The position numbers and the translations under genes were made by a program. Source: Paenibacillus sp. FSL R5-0517 (lineage in GTDB: Bacteria; Bacillota; Bacilli; Paenibacillales; Paenibacillaceae). From it: DNA of 64,000 bases. The notes beneath the pieces are model-generated. The model saw nothing but the letters and a program-made list of their open reading frames with translations, did not search any database and was not told where the DNA came from. Position 1 is the stretch's first letter; every line of letters begins with the position of its first letter. Positions 39,030-47,819 of this stretch are shown here, one piece after another. The stretch lies in NCBI RefSeq assembly GCF_037974355.1, contig NZ_CP150235.1:6076001-6140000 (forward strand). Direction: 5' to 3'.

Positions 39030-41888
39030 TTAGTCCACCAATTGCAGTGCTTTGCTCCGCTCGGTATCCCGTTCCAGAACTGGCTTCAAGTACTTGCCCG
39101 TATACGAAGCCTCCACTTTGATGATGTCCTCAGGGGTTCCCGTTGCAACAATGGTTCCTCCACCGCTACCGCCTTCCGGCCCCAGATCAACAACATAGTC
39201 TGCTGTTTTGATTACATCCAGGTTATGCTCAATCACCAAGACGGATTCACCTGAATCAACGAGACGGTGCAATACGTTGAGCAAACGGTCGATATCATCG
39301 ACATGCAAACCGGTCGTCGGTTCATCGAGGATGTAGATGGTTTTCCCTGTACTGCGGCGATACAGCTCAGAAGCGAGCTTCACCCGCTGGGCTTCACCAC
39401 CAGACAAGGTCGTTGCAGGTTGTCCCAGGTTGATATAACCGAGGCCAACATCCATCAGAGTCTGCATTTTACGATGGATCTTCGGAATGTTCTCGAAGAA
39501 TTGGGTTGCATCTTCCACCGTCATTTCCAGCACATCGGAAATATTTCTGTTTTTGTATTTCACTTCAAGCGTTTCCCGATTGTATCGTTTGCCTTTGCAG
39601 ACTTCACAAGGCACATAAACGTCCGGCAAGAAGTGCATCTCGATTTTGATAATACCGTCTCCACGGCAGGCTTCACAACGTCCACCTTTAATATTAAAGC
39701 TGAATCGGCCTTTCTTGTATCCACGTACCTTGGCTTCGTTCGTCTGGGCAAACAGATCCCGGATATCATCAAAGACGCCTGTATACGTAGCCGGGTTGGA
39801 ACGTGGTGTCCGCCCGATTGGCGACTGGTCAATATCGATAACTTTATCAATATGTTCGAGACCACGAATTTCTTTATGCTGACCCGGACGTACCCGGGCA
39901 CGGTTCAGATCACGGGCCAACGTTTTGTACAAAATCTCATTAATTAATGTGGATTTACCTGAGCCAGACACACCTGTTACCGCCGTAAATACACCTACCG
40001 GAATCTTCACGTTCAGATTCTTGAGGTTATTTTCTTTGGCTCCGCGCACTTCCAACCAACGGTCTCCTACACTACGGCGCTCTGTACGCACAGGAATGAA
40101 CTTGCGACCACTCAGATATTGACCGGTTAAGGAGTTCTCATCGTTCATGATCTCCTCCGGTGTACCCTGTGACATAATGGTGCCTCCGTGGATACCTGCA
40201 CCTGGCCCAATATCAATAATATAGTCCGCAGCCATCATCGTATCCTCATCATGTTCAACCACGATCAACGTGTTACCAATATCCCGCATATGCGCAAGCG
40301 TTGAGATCAGACGGTCATTATCCCGTTGATGCAAACCGATACTCGGCTCATCCAGAATATACAGTACACCCATCAGGCTGGAGCCAATCTGTGTAGCCAG
40401 TCTGATCCGCTGGGCTTCTCCACCAGACAAGGTTCCGGCAGCACGACTCAGTGTAAGGTAATCCAGACCAACATTCACCAGGAAGCCGAGACGGCTGTTG
40501 ATTTCTTTTAAAATAAGCTTGGCAATCGTCCGCTCCTTCTCCGTCAAATCCAATGTTTCGAAGAATCGGCCAGCTTCACCAATGGACAAACTAGTCACAT
40601 AGGCCATGTTGTGATCATTGATTGTAACTGCAAGGCTCTCGCGTTTAAGACGCTGACCTTTACACGTACCACAAGGCTTCGCACTCATGTAATTCTCAAT
40701 AAATTCACGGATACCTTCCGATGCTGTATCACGGTAACGACGCTCCAGATTGTTCACGATACCTTCAAAGGTAACCAGTGCTTCCTTACGTTGTCCAAAA
40801 TCGTTCTCATACCGGAAACGGATTTTCTCCGAACCCGTACCCTGCAGCAACTTGTTCATCTGCTCAGCGGGTAGATCTTCGACAGGTACATTTTGCGGAA
40901 TGTTAAAGTGCTCACATACCGACTTCAGGAACTGCGGATAATAAGTGGATGTGCCACCTGTCCAGGCATCAAAAGCACCGTCTTCAATCGTCTTGCTGCG
41001 ATCCGGTACGAGCAGATCAGGGTCAACGATCATTTTGACACCCAAACCATCACAATCCGGGCAAGCCCCGAAAGGACTGTTGAATGAGAACATCCGCGGC
41101 GCAAGTTCTTCAATACTGAACCCGCACACCGGGCAGGCAAAGTTGGAGCTAAAACGCAGCTCTTCTTCACCCATAATGTCCACCAGGAGTTGTCCACCGG
41201 ACAAATTAAGTGCTGTTTCAATAGAGTCGGCCAGACGCGCCTGTACATCATCCTTAACAACGATCCGGTCAACAACAACTTCAATCGTATGCTTTTTATT
41301 TTTCTCCAATTGAATATCCTCTGACAGGTCACGCAATTCCCCGTTCACCCGCACACGGACAAAGCCCTGCTTGGACACATCGGCAAATACACTTTTGTGC
41401 TCACCCTTACGTCCCGAGATAATGGGTGCCAGTATTTGTAGCCGGGTACGCTCCGGGTATTGCATGATACGGTCAACCATTTGTTCTACGGTCTGGGAGC
41501 TGATTTCCACGCCATGGTCCGGACAGTGTGGATGGCCCACACGTGCAAATAACAGACGCAGGTAATCATAGATTTCCGTCACCGTTCCCACCGTGGAACG
41601 CGGGTTACGGCTTGTTGTTTTTTGATCTATTGAAATCGCAGGAGACAATCCTTCGATGGAATCCACATCCGGTTTCTCCATCTGTCCCAGAAACTGCCGT
41701 GCGTAAGCTGACAATGATTCGACATACCGTCGCTGTCCTTCTGCGTATATGGTGTCAAAAGCCAGCGAGGACTTGCCTGAGCCACTCAGGCCTGTCAATA
41801 CAACAAAGCGGTCACGCGGGATGGTAATGTCGATATTTTTCAGGTTATGCGCTCGTGCGCCTTTAATGACAATGTTATCGCTCGCCAA
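39030..41888 (-). CDS. uvrA: Excinuclease ABC subunit UvrA
   Basis: Damage-recognition ATPase of nucleotide excision repair. 952 residues: ARAHNLKNIDITIPRDRFVVLTGLSGSGKSS (first Walker A near 31-38), a zinc module with CPVCGFSIEE ... CPDCDGLG, ABC signature LSGGEAQRIRLA, second Walker A GVSGSGKST near 635-645, a second zinc module CEACRGDG ... CEVCKGKRY and a second LSGGEAQRVKLA. Length and order match the family. In many Bacillales uvrB and uvrA are adjacent in one operon; here 809 repeat-rich bases separate them, which may mean separate promoters. Confidence 0.98.
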   Translation of the reverse strand: MASDNIVIKGARAHNLKNIDITIPRDRFVVLTGLSGSGKSSLAFDTIYAEGQRRYVESLSAYARQFLGQMEKPDVDSIEGLSPAISIDQKTTSRNPRSTVGTVTEIYDYLRLLFARVGHPHCPDHGVEISSQTVEQMVDRIMQYPERTRLQILAPIISGRKGEHKSVFADVSKQGFVRVRVNGELRDLSEDIQLEKNKKHTIEVVVDRIVVKDDVQARLADSIETALNLSGGQLLVDIMGEEELRFSSNFACPVCGFSIEELAPRMFSFNSPFGACPDCDGLGVKMIVDPDLLVPDRSKTIEDGAFDAWTGGTSTYYPQFLKSVCEHFNIPQNVPVEDLPAEQMNKLLQGTGSEKIRFRYENDFGQRKEALVTFEGIVNNLERRYRDTASEGIREFIENYMSAKPCGTCKGQRLKRESLAVTINDHNMAYVTSLSIGEAGRFFETLDLTEKERTIAKLILKEINSRLGFLVNVGLDYLTLSRAAGTLSGGEAQRIRLATQIGSSLMGVLYILDEPSIGLHQRDNDRLISTLAHMRDIGNTLIVVEHDEDTMMAADYIIDIGPGAGIHGGTIMSQGTPEEIMNDENSLTGQYLSGRKFIPVRTERRSVGDRWLEVRGAKENNLKNLNVKIPVGVFTAVTGVSGSGKSTLINEILYKTLARDLNRARVRPGQHKEIRGLEHIDKVIDIDQSPIGRTPRSNPATYTGVFDDIRDLFAQTNEAKVRGYKKGRFSFNIKGGRCEACRGDGIIKIEMHFLPDVYVPCEVCKGKRYNRETLEVKYKNRNISDVLEMTVEDATQFFENIPKIHRKMQTLMDVGLGYINLGQPATTLSGGEAQRVKLASELYRRSTGKTIYILDEPTTGLHVDDIDRLLNVLHRLVDSGESVLVIEHNLDVIKTADYVVDLGPEGGSGGGTIVATGTPEDIIKVEASYTGKYLKPVLERDTERSKALQLVD

Positions 41889-41951
41889 TAGTATTCATCC
41901 TCTCAAATTTACTATCCAAACCTTTTAAAAGGCTTTTCGATCCCTCCCAAA

Positions 41952-41994
41952 CCCTCCCTTCCAAGGGAGGGCCCCAGAGGGCGCAGCCCTCTGG
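41952..41994. repeat. Pair of GC-rich hairpins upstream of uvrA
   Basis: CCCTCCCTT-cc-AAGGGAGGG (41952-41971) and CCAGAGGGC-gca-GCCCTCTGG (41974-41994), each nine perfect pairs, back to back and without a T run. They mark the edge of the GC-rich stretch that fills the uvrB-uvrA gap. Confidence 0.8.
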
Positions 41995-42068
41995 ACACCC
42001 GAAACAAGCGGTGCAACGGTGAGGGGTCGGGTCTTGCTATGTGAAGGGTTGCCGTGTGCCCGCGGTTT

Positions 42069-42103
42069 CTGATAAGTTCCGGCCTATTGCCGGAACTTAT
42101 CAG
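42069..42103. repeat. Perfect 15-bp inverted repeat
   Basis: CTGATAAGTTCCGGC, loop CTATT, GCCGGAACTTATCAG. Fifteen perfect pairs with a five-base loop and no T run on either side, so it is not an ordinary terminator. It sits directly before the tandem repeat array. Confidence 0.9.
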
Positions 42104-42118
42104 ACCGCTCTACTGCGA

Positions 42119-42474
42119 GGGGACGCTCTCCGCTTCGCCTTGGTCGCGACAGGTCGCCATTGCCCTCGGCTCGGCTCCAAGGTCAAGACCGGGGCGCTCT
42201 CGGCTTCGCCACGTTCGCGGCAAGTCGCCATTGCCTTCGGCTCGGCTCCAAGGTCAAGAGCGGGACGCTCTCGGCTTCGCCTTGGTCGCGTCAGGTCGCC
42301 GTTGCCTTTGGCTCGGCTCCAAGGTCAAGAGCGAGACGCTCTCGGTTTCGCCTTGATCGCGTCAGGTCGCCGTTGCCTTTGGCTCGGCTCCAAGGTCAAG
42401 AGCGGGACCCTCTCGGCTTCGCCTTGGTCGCGGCATGGTCGCCATTGCCTCTGGCTCGGCTCCAAGGTCAATAA
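42119..42474. repeat. Five tandem copies of a 71-bp GC-rich repeat
   Basis: The segment GGCTCCAAGGTCAA recurs at 42173, 42244, 42315, 42386 and 42458 (spacing 71, 71, 71, 72). Each unit also contains CGCTCTCGGCTTCGCC, TCGCG and AGGTCGCC(A/G)TTGCC. Since 71 is not a multiple of three, the reading frame changes each unit, so coding is unlikely. Composition is clearly richer in GC than the flanking genes. It resembles a minisatellite. The rest of the gap (42475-42626) shows no gene. Confidence 0.9.
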
Positions 42475-42626
42475 CATGGTGCCTCTTGGCTATCAGGGGG
42501 ACACGACTCCCAATTGCTTTCCTATAAACCTTTTAACCAATTTCAACATTTCTATCAGTATAGACCCGAATTCATGATTTCAACATCTCTTATTATCGGT
42601 AGATATCAACGATTTCCTTACTCAAG

Positions 42627-42654
42627 AAGAGAACGGCCAATTGGCCGTTCTCTT
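42627..42654 (-). terminator. Palindromic terminator-like element after uvrB
   Basis: A perfect 28-base palindrome, arms AAGAGAACGGCCAA and TTGGCCGTTCTCTT, 44 bases past the uvrB stop. On the minus strand it is followed by the T-rich CTTGAGTAAGG, a weak tail, so termination is probable but not certain. Confidence 0.6.
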
Positions 42655-42697
42655 GTTACAGATCCATCTTTACTGGAGCATATGAATGAGCTATATC

Positions 42698-44689
42698 TTA
42701 TTCAGCGCGAAGTTCCAGCAACGCATCACGAAGCTCGGCAGCACGCTCAAACTGCAGGTTTTTGGCTGCATCTTTCATCTCTACCTCTAGGCGCTGAATA
42801 AGCGCCTGGCGATCTTTCTTCGACATCTTCTCGGCAGCGCCTGTGAGATAGTCTTTCTTGGATTCGGCAACTTTGGTTGCCTCAATCACATCACGCACTT
42901 TTTTGCGAATCGTCTGTGGTGTAATTCCATGCTTCTCGTTGTACTCGATCTGGATTGCACGACGACGCTCGGTTTCCTTTATCGCCTTATCCATCGAATC
43001 GGTTACTTTATCACCGTATAGAATAACGCGACCCTCGCTGTTCCGCGCCGCACGACCAATCGTTTGAATCAGTGAGCGTTCGGAACGCAGGAATCCTTCC
43101 TTATCCGCATCCAAAATGGCTACCAGGGATACTTCGGGCAGATCGAGACCTTCCCGCAACAAGTTGATCCCGATCAGGACATGGAAAACGCCCAACCTTA
43201 AATCACGTAAAATGGCCATCCGTTCCAATGTTTTAATCTCAGAGTGCAGATAACGAACCTTGATTCCAACTTCCTTCAGATAATCTGTCAGGTCCTCGGA
43301 CATCTTCTTCGTTAATGTTGTAATCAACACCCGTTCATCTTTGGCAATCCGGTCATTAATCTCACCAATCAAATCATCAATCTGTCCCTTGGTTGGACGC
43401 AGTTCAATAATTGGATCAAGCAATCCGGTTGGACGGATAATCTGTTGCACCATCGTATCGGTATGCTCAATCTCATACGGGCCCGGTGTTGCTGATACAT
43501 AGATAATCTGATCCATTTTACCTTCAAACTCTTCGAATTTGAGCGGACGATTATCCAGCGCTGACGGCAGGCGGAAACCATGTTCAACCAATACTGTCTT
43601 CCGCGCTTGGTCACCATTATACATTGCACGGATCTGTGGCAGAGTCACGTGAGACTCATCGACCACGATCAACATGTCATCCGGGAAATAGTCCATCAAT
43701 GTATATGGAGTATCGCCGCGTTCGCGGAAAGTCAGGGGACCGGAATAGTTCTCAATCCCCGAACAGAATCCGACTTCCTTCATCATCTCGATATCATACC
43801 GTGTGCGCTGCTCCAGTCGCTGAGCCTCCAGCAGTTTCCCCTGTTCACGCAACACTTCAAGCCGTTCCTCCAGTTCACGCTCAATGTTCACCAGCGCAAC
43901 CTTCATCGTCTCTTCTTGCGTTACGAAGTGAGACGCCGGGAAGATGGCAATATGTTCACGTTCGCCAATCAGCTCTCCGGTCAACACATCAATCTCCGTA
44001 ATTTTCTCGATCTCATCACCAAACAATTCAACACGAATTGCATGTTCACCCTTGGAAGCAGGGAAAATCTCAACAACATCCCCGCGAACACGGAACGTAC
44101 CCCGTACAAAGTTAATATCGTTCCGCTGATACTGAATCTCTACCAGACGGGACAAAATCTGATTGCGCGGTTTCTCCATGCCTACCCGAAGTGACAGCAA
44201 CATGCTTGAATACGAGTGCGGTGAACCCAAACCATAGATGCAAGAAACACTCGCTACAATGATGACGTCCCTACGCTCAAACAACGAACTTGTCGCTGCG
44301 TGCCGCAGTTTGTCGATCTCTTCATTAATACTTGAATCCTTCTCGATATAAGTATCGGAGGACGGGATATATGCTTCTGGCTGAAAATAATCGTAATAAC
44401 TGACGAAATACTCAACCATATTATTCGGAAAGAAATCTTTAAACTCACTTGCAAGCTGCGCTGCCAACGTCTTGTTGTGTGCAATAATCAGCGTCGGACG
44501 TTGCAGTTGGGCTATCGTCTGGGCGATCGTAAACGTCTTACCTGTACCCGTTGCACCCAGCAGTGTCTGGTACCTCTTCCCCTCCTGAACCCCCTTCACC
44601 AATTCTTTAATGGCTGCAGGCTGATCACCTTGGGGAGAAAACTCTGACTCGATTTCGAACGTTTTGTCGCTCATTATAATATCGCTCAT
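42698..44689 (-). CDS. uvrB: Excinuclease ABC subunit UvrB
   Basis: Damage-verifying helicase-like subunit that recruits UvrC. 663 residues: Walker A GATGTGKT near 44-51, the beta-hairpin region YYDYFQPEAY with flanking aromatic residues, DESH box VVDESHVTLPQ, LLREGLDLPEV, QTIGRAARN (motif VI), and a C-terminal UVR motif (LEVEMKDAAKNLQFERAAELRD) that contacts UvrC. The first ATG (44689) has GGGTGA nine bases upstream; a second in-frame ATG five codons on lacks a site. Own terminator-like palindrome downstream. Confidence 0.98.
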   Translation of the reverse strand: MSDIIMSDKTFEIESEFSPQGDQPAAIKELVKGVQEGKRYQTLLGATGTGKTFTIAQTIAQLQRPTLIIAHNKTLAAQLASEFKDFFPNNMVEYFVSYYDYFQPEAYIPSSDTYIEKDSSINEEIDKLRHAATSSLFERRDVIIVASVSCIYGLGSPHSYSSMLLSLRVGMEKPRNQILSRLVEIQYQRNDINFVRGTFRVRGDVVEIFPASKGEHAIRVELFGDEIEKITEIDVLTGELIGEREHIAIFPASHFVTQEETMKVALVNIERELEERLEVLREQGKLLEAQRLEQRTRYDIEMMKEVGFCSGIENYSGPLTFRERGDTPYTLMDYFPDDMLIVVDESHVTLPQIRAMYNGDQARKTVLVEHGFRLPSALDNRPLKFEEFEGKMDQIIYVSATPGPYEIEHTDTMVQQIIRPTGLLDPIIELRPTKGQIDDLIGEINDRIAKDERVLITTLTKKMSEDLTDYLKEVGIKVRYLHSEIKTLERMAILRDLRLGVFHVLIGINLLREGLDLPEVSLVAILDADKEGFLRSERSLIQTIGRAARNSEGRVILYGDKVTDSMDKAIKETERRRAIQIEYNEKHGITPQTIRKKVRDVIEATKVAESKKDYLTGAAEKMSKKDRQALIQRLEVEMKDAAKNLQFERAAELRDALLELRAE

Positions 44690-44858
44690 TGCCGTATCTC
44701 ACCCTATCGTCTAAAATAATAGTCACTATATATTGTCGAAGTTCCCCGAATTTTCATATGGGAAAACTTATAGTAATAGGAATATTTGTTCCCTTTTAAT
44801 TATACCTCGTTCGTTTTAGTGATGCAAACGTGAAATGAAGATAGGAGTGGGTTAATTT

Positions 44859-45656
44859 ATGGATATTGCGACACTTATCGGTATTATTGCCGGAATTGCC
44901 GCAGTCATTAGCGGTTTTTTGTGGGAAGGTGGCCAGTTGTCCGGTCTTCTGCAAAAAACGGCTGCTTTAATTGTATTCGGTGGAACGATTGCTGCTGTGG
45001 TTGCCAGTTTCCCAGCGCATCGTCTTCGTACGATTCCAGCTGCCCTGCGTATGGCTTTTGGACGTCACAATAATGATTCAGGCTTGTGGGTTGAAGAATT
45101 GGTCGAGATGTCTTCGATCGCACGCCGCTCAGGTGTGCTTGCATTGGAACGCAAGGTTATGGATCATCCGCATCCATTTTTGCAAGACGGTATTCAGATG
45201 GTTGTCGATGGTACGGATCAGGATGTGGTTCGCCAGATCCTTGAGATGGAGATTGACTCTATTGAACAAAAACATGAGGGCTACGCCAAAATTTTCGAAT
45301 CTGCTGGCGGTTATGCCCCAACCATGGGAATCATCGGAACCGTGATGGGACTTATTCAGGTCCTTGGCAGTTTGACCGATCCCACCGGACTCGGACCTGC
45401 TATTGCTGTTGCCTTTACCGCAACCCTGTATGGGGTCGCCAGTGCCAATCTTATCTTTTTGCCCATTGCCTCCAAAATCAAATCCAGAGGTGCTGACGAA
45501 GTGCAGACCATGGAAATGCTTCTTGAGGGTGTACTTGCCATTCAGAACGGTGAGAATCCCCAGCTTGTACGCAAAAGACTGGAGTCTTTCACCCTTACGC
45601 ATCGTCAGCCTATACGCCCCCTAGCAAAGGAGGGATTGGATGAGTCGGCGCAGTAA
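44859..45656 (+). CDS. motA: Flagellar stator protein MotA (MotP-like)
   Basis: Ion-conducting stator subunit with four membrane helices and a large cytoplasmic loop. 265 residues: helix 1 TLIGIIAGIAAVISGF, helix 2 TAALIVFGGTIAAVVASFP, loop about 60-150 with basic residues that contact FliG, helix 3 GYAPTMGIIGTVMGLIQVLG with the conserved proline, helix 4 LGPAIAVAFTATLYGVASANLIFLPIA. The last two helices resemble the MotP/YtxD type (sodium-linked in some Bacillus) at least as much as MotA, so the ion is uncertain. GGAGTGGG precedes the ATG. The gene overlaps motB by 17 bases. No flagellar genes otherwise appear here. Confidence 0.93.
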   Translation: MDIATLIGIIAGIAAVISGFLWEGGQLSGLLQKTAALIVFGGTIAAVVASFPAHRLRTIPAALRMAFGRHNNDSGLWVEELVEMSSIARRSGVLALERKVMDHPHPFLQDGIQMVVDGTDQDVVRQILEMEIDSIEQKHEGYAKIFESAGGYAPTMGIIGTVMGLIQVLGSLTDPTGLGPAIAVAFTATLYGVASANLIFLPIASKIKSRGADEVQTMEMLLEGVLAIQNGENPQLVRKRLESFTLTHRQPIRPLAKEGLDESAQ

Positions 45657-46482
45657 ACGGCGCGGAAAACGTGAAACAGTTGATCATCGGGATCGCTGGA
45701 TGATAACTTATGCCGATCTCATAACCTTGCTTCTGATCTTTTTTGTCATCATGTACGCCATGAGCAATCTGGATTCCGGTAAATATGACGTCGTTACTCA
45801 GTCGTTACAAAATACATTCAATGCGTCCGACTCGATCCTTGAACTCGGTGAAGGACTCGGCGAGAAACCCGGAAAGACGATTACAGAGACTCCACCATCC
45901 GGAATTCAAGGGGAAGATTCTTCAAAAGGTGAAGGAAACCCTTCCGATTCCGGAACGGCAACTCCAGATGATGATGACAAGCCCCTCACAGAACGGGAAG
46001 AACAATTCAGATCACAGGAGCAGGAACTGCAAAATCTGTTCAATGTGATTACCCAATATATCGAGGATAATAAACTGGAAAATCAGATTTTTGTTGCGGA
46101 CAAGCCACAGGGCCTATCCATTACACTTAGTGACCGCTTCCTGTTTGATCAGGGACAAGCCGCTCTGAAGGACGGTGCAGCACCAACGCTCAGTAAGCTT
46201 GCCAGCCTGTTCCGGGATCTAAATACCGTTGTCAGCATTGAAGGTCATACCGATAACGTTCCTGTCGGAGCAAACTCCGCTTATACCGATAACTGGCAGC
46301 TTTCCGGGGAACGCGCACTGTCTGTATTACGCTTTTTTCTGGATACAGAGAAACTTAACCCGGACGGATTCCAGTATGCCGGATATGCGGATACTCGCCC
46401 AACGGGTGACAACACCACAGCGGCCGGAAGACAAAAGAACCGTCGGGTCGAAATCACTGTCTTGCGTCAACTCCAACCCTAA
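45640..46482 (+). CDS. motB: Flagellar stator protein MotB (MotS-like)
   Basis: Partner of MotA; anchors the stator to peptidoglycan. 280 residues: short basic N-terminus, one membrane helix (MITYADLITLLLIFFVIMYAMS) with the essential ion-binding Asp26, a polar low-complexity linker (about 75-125), and a C-terminal OmpA-like domain (ITLSDRFLFDQGQAAL, IEGHTDNVPVG, NWQLSGERA, GRQKNRRVEI). The start overlaps the end of motA by 17 bases, so the two are translated together. The terminator 45 bases downstream ends the unit. Confidence 0.95.
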   Translation: MSRRSKRRGKRETVDHRDRWMITYADLITLLLIFFVIMYAMSNLDSGKYDVVTQSLQNTFNASDSILELGEGLGEKPGKTITETPPSGIQGEDSSKGEGNPSDSGTATPDDDDKPLTEREEQFRSQEQELQNLFNVITQYIEDNKLENQIFVADKPQGLSITLSDRFLFDQGQAALKDGAAPTLSKLASLFRDLNTVVSIEGHTDNVPVGANSAYTDNWQLSGERALSVLRFFLDTEKLNPDGFQYAGYADTRPTGDNTTAAGRQKNRRVEITVLRQLQP

Positions 46483-46528
46483 TCAGCAATATCTCACATA
46501 ATGCATCACTTAACATTCTTATTTAAAA

Positions 46529-46578
46529 CAAAAAGCACGTTCTTCTGAATCAAGTTCAGGCAGAACGTGCTTTTTTTA
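46529..46578. terminator. Bidirectional terminator between motB and the ABC permease
   Basis: AAAGCACGTTCT ... AGAACGTGCTTTTTTT, 12-pair stem, with A tract on the left and T tract on the right. It serves motAB from one side and the permease operon from the other. Confidence 0.9.
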
Positions 46579-46640
46579 TATCTTTTCCGGTTGACATTAG
46601 CTCTCCAAAACTCGTCTTGATCTTGATCTACACCTTATGC

Positions 46641-47819
46641 CTATGCCTCTACTCCTGGCTGGCTAGGGCGCAGAATCGCAGAGCCTACGGTCAGCAAAAT
46701 AGCAGCCATGCCAAACAAAATTAATAGTGGCAGTGTGATATCCGACAGTGTACCACCAGCGGAGATCGTCTCCACTGCCTGAATCGCCCATTTCTGCGGA
46801 ACAAAGTTGGCGAGCCTTTGCATATAGTCAGGCATGAACGAGATCGGCCAGAAACAACCGCCTATCATGCAGGTTGGCATAATGACAAGTGAATTCAGCA
46901 TATTCGCATTTTTGGGATTACGGATTAATCCTGCCACGGTACTTGCGAGCCCCATCGAGACCAGCATGAATGCTGCCAAGATCAGGAAATGAATGCCAAA
47001 AGGAATACCGGCATCATAATGAATCAGCCACCTGCTGACTCCCAGTACGATCACAATCTGAATCATACCAATGACAAAGCTACCCAGGAAATTGCCAAGC
47101 GCAATCTCATATGCACGGACGGGTGCCGTATATACTCTGGCCATCGTACGTTTCCTGCGATCTTCCATGATCACAGCCACTGCACTGGTCAGCAGCCCCA
47201 TCATAAACATGATTGTAAATCCAGTCACATTGTTCAGGCCTGGCTTGGGATAGATCTGCAGAGCGGTGACTTCACCAGCAACCTGATGCTTTCCTATTTC
47301 CTGTAAAAGTTGTTCAAATCGCTTCTGTACACTCGATAGTTTATCAGTCTCACTTGAGACAGGACCTGCCGCCACGATAACAGCTGAAGCAGACTGTTGC
47401 AATCCACTCGCCAAACCTTCAACTGCTGCTCGTAGCGTATAGGAACTTTCACTTATTCGCAGTTCCACCAGTTGAATTTCGGTTGCCTTGCCTTGTAACA
47501 GATCTTCCGTATACTGTGCCGGAATAATGATGCCAGAACTTCCATTTTGCTGAGCGATGGCTTCCTTCACTTCTGCTTCGTTAGTCATCGGCTTGAGCAG
47601 GTACTCCTCTTTGCCAGCAAGTTCTTGAATCATCCACGCACCTGCTGCCCCTCCATCCTCATTGACATAGGGAATAACAGCACGTGCACTCTGCTCGCTT
47701 CCAAAAAGAGCAACTGCTCCTGTTACCACCAGGCAAGGCAGAAGCAGAAACGTAATGAAGCCCATTTTACGGCCAAGTGTACGTCTAATCATCAACCAGG
47801 CGATGTGTAGACTATTCAT
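46641..47819 (-). CDS. ABC-2 type permease, LnrN-like
   Basis: 392 residues: an N-terminal membrane helix (GFITFLLLPCLVVTGAVALFG), a large outside domain (about 40-190), and five helices in the C-terminal half, the usual ABC-2 exporter layout. Length, partner genes and order match the second permease of the B. subtilis LnrLMN linearmycin exporter, but substrate is not readable from sequence. It overlaps the first permease by eight bases, so translation is coupled. It is the last gene of the unit, ended by the terminator at 46529. Confidence 0.82.
   Translation of the reverse strand: MNSLHIAWLMIRRTLGRKMGFITFLLLPCLVVTGAVALFGSEQSARAVIPYVNEDGGAAGAWMIQELAGKEEYLLKPMTNEAEVKEAIAQQNGSSGIIIPAQYTEDLLQGKATEIQLVELRISESSYTLRAAVEGLASGLQQSASAVIVAAGPVSSETDKLSSVQKRFEQLLQEIGKHQVAGEVTALQIYPKPGLNNVTGFTIMFMMGLLTSAVAVIMEDRRKRTMARVYTAPVRAYEIALGNFLGSFVIGMIQIVIVLGVSRWLIHYDAGIPFGIHFLILAAFMLVSMGLASTVAGLIRNPKNANMLNSLVIMPTCMIGGCFWPISFMPDYMQRLANFVPQKWAIQAVETISAGGTLSDITLPLLILFGMAAILLTVGSAILRPSQPGVEA

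Noticed and set aside
42041..42577. A 178-residue open frame across the 71-bp repeats with Arg/Ser/Leu-rich repeated segments
   Set aside because: The repeat unit is not a multiple of three, so each copy is read in a different frame; there is no ribosome site, and two other overlapping frames are open too, as expected from GC-rich repeated DNA.
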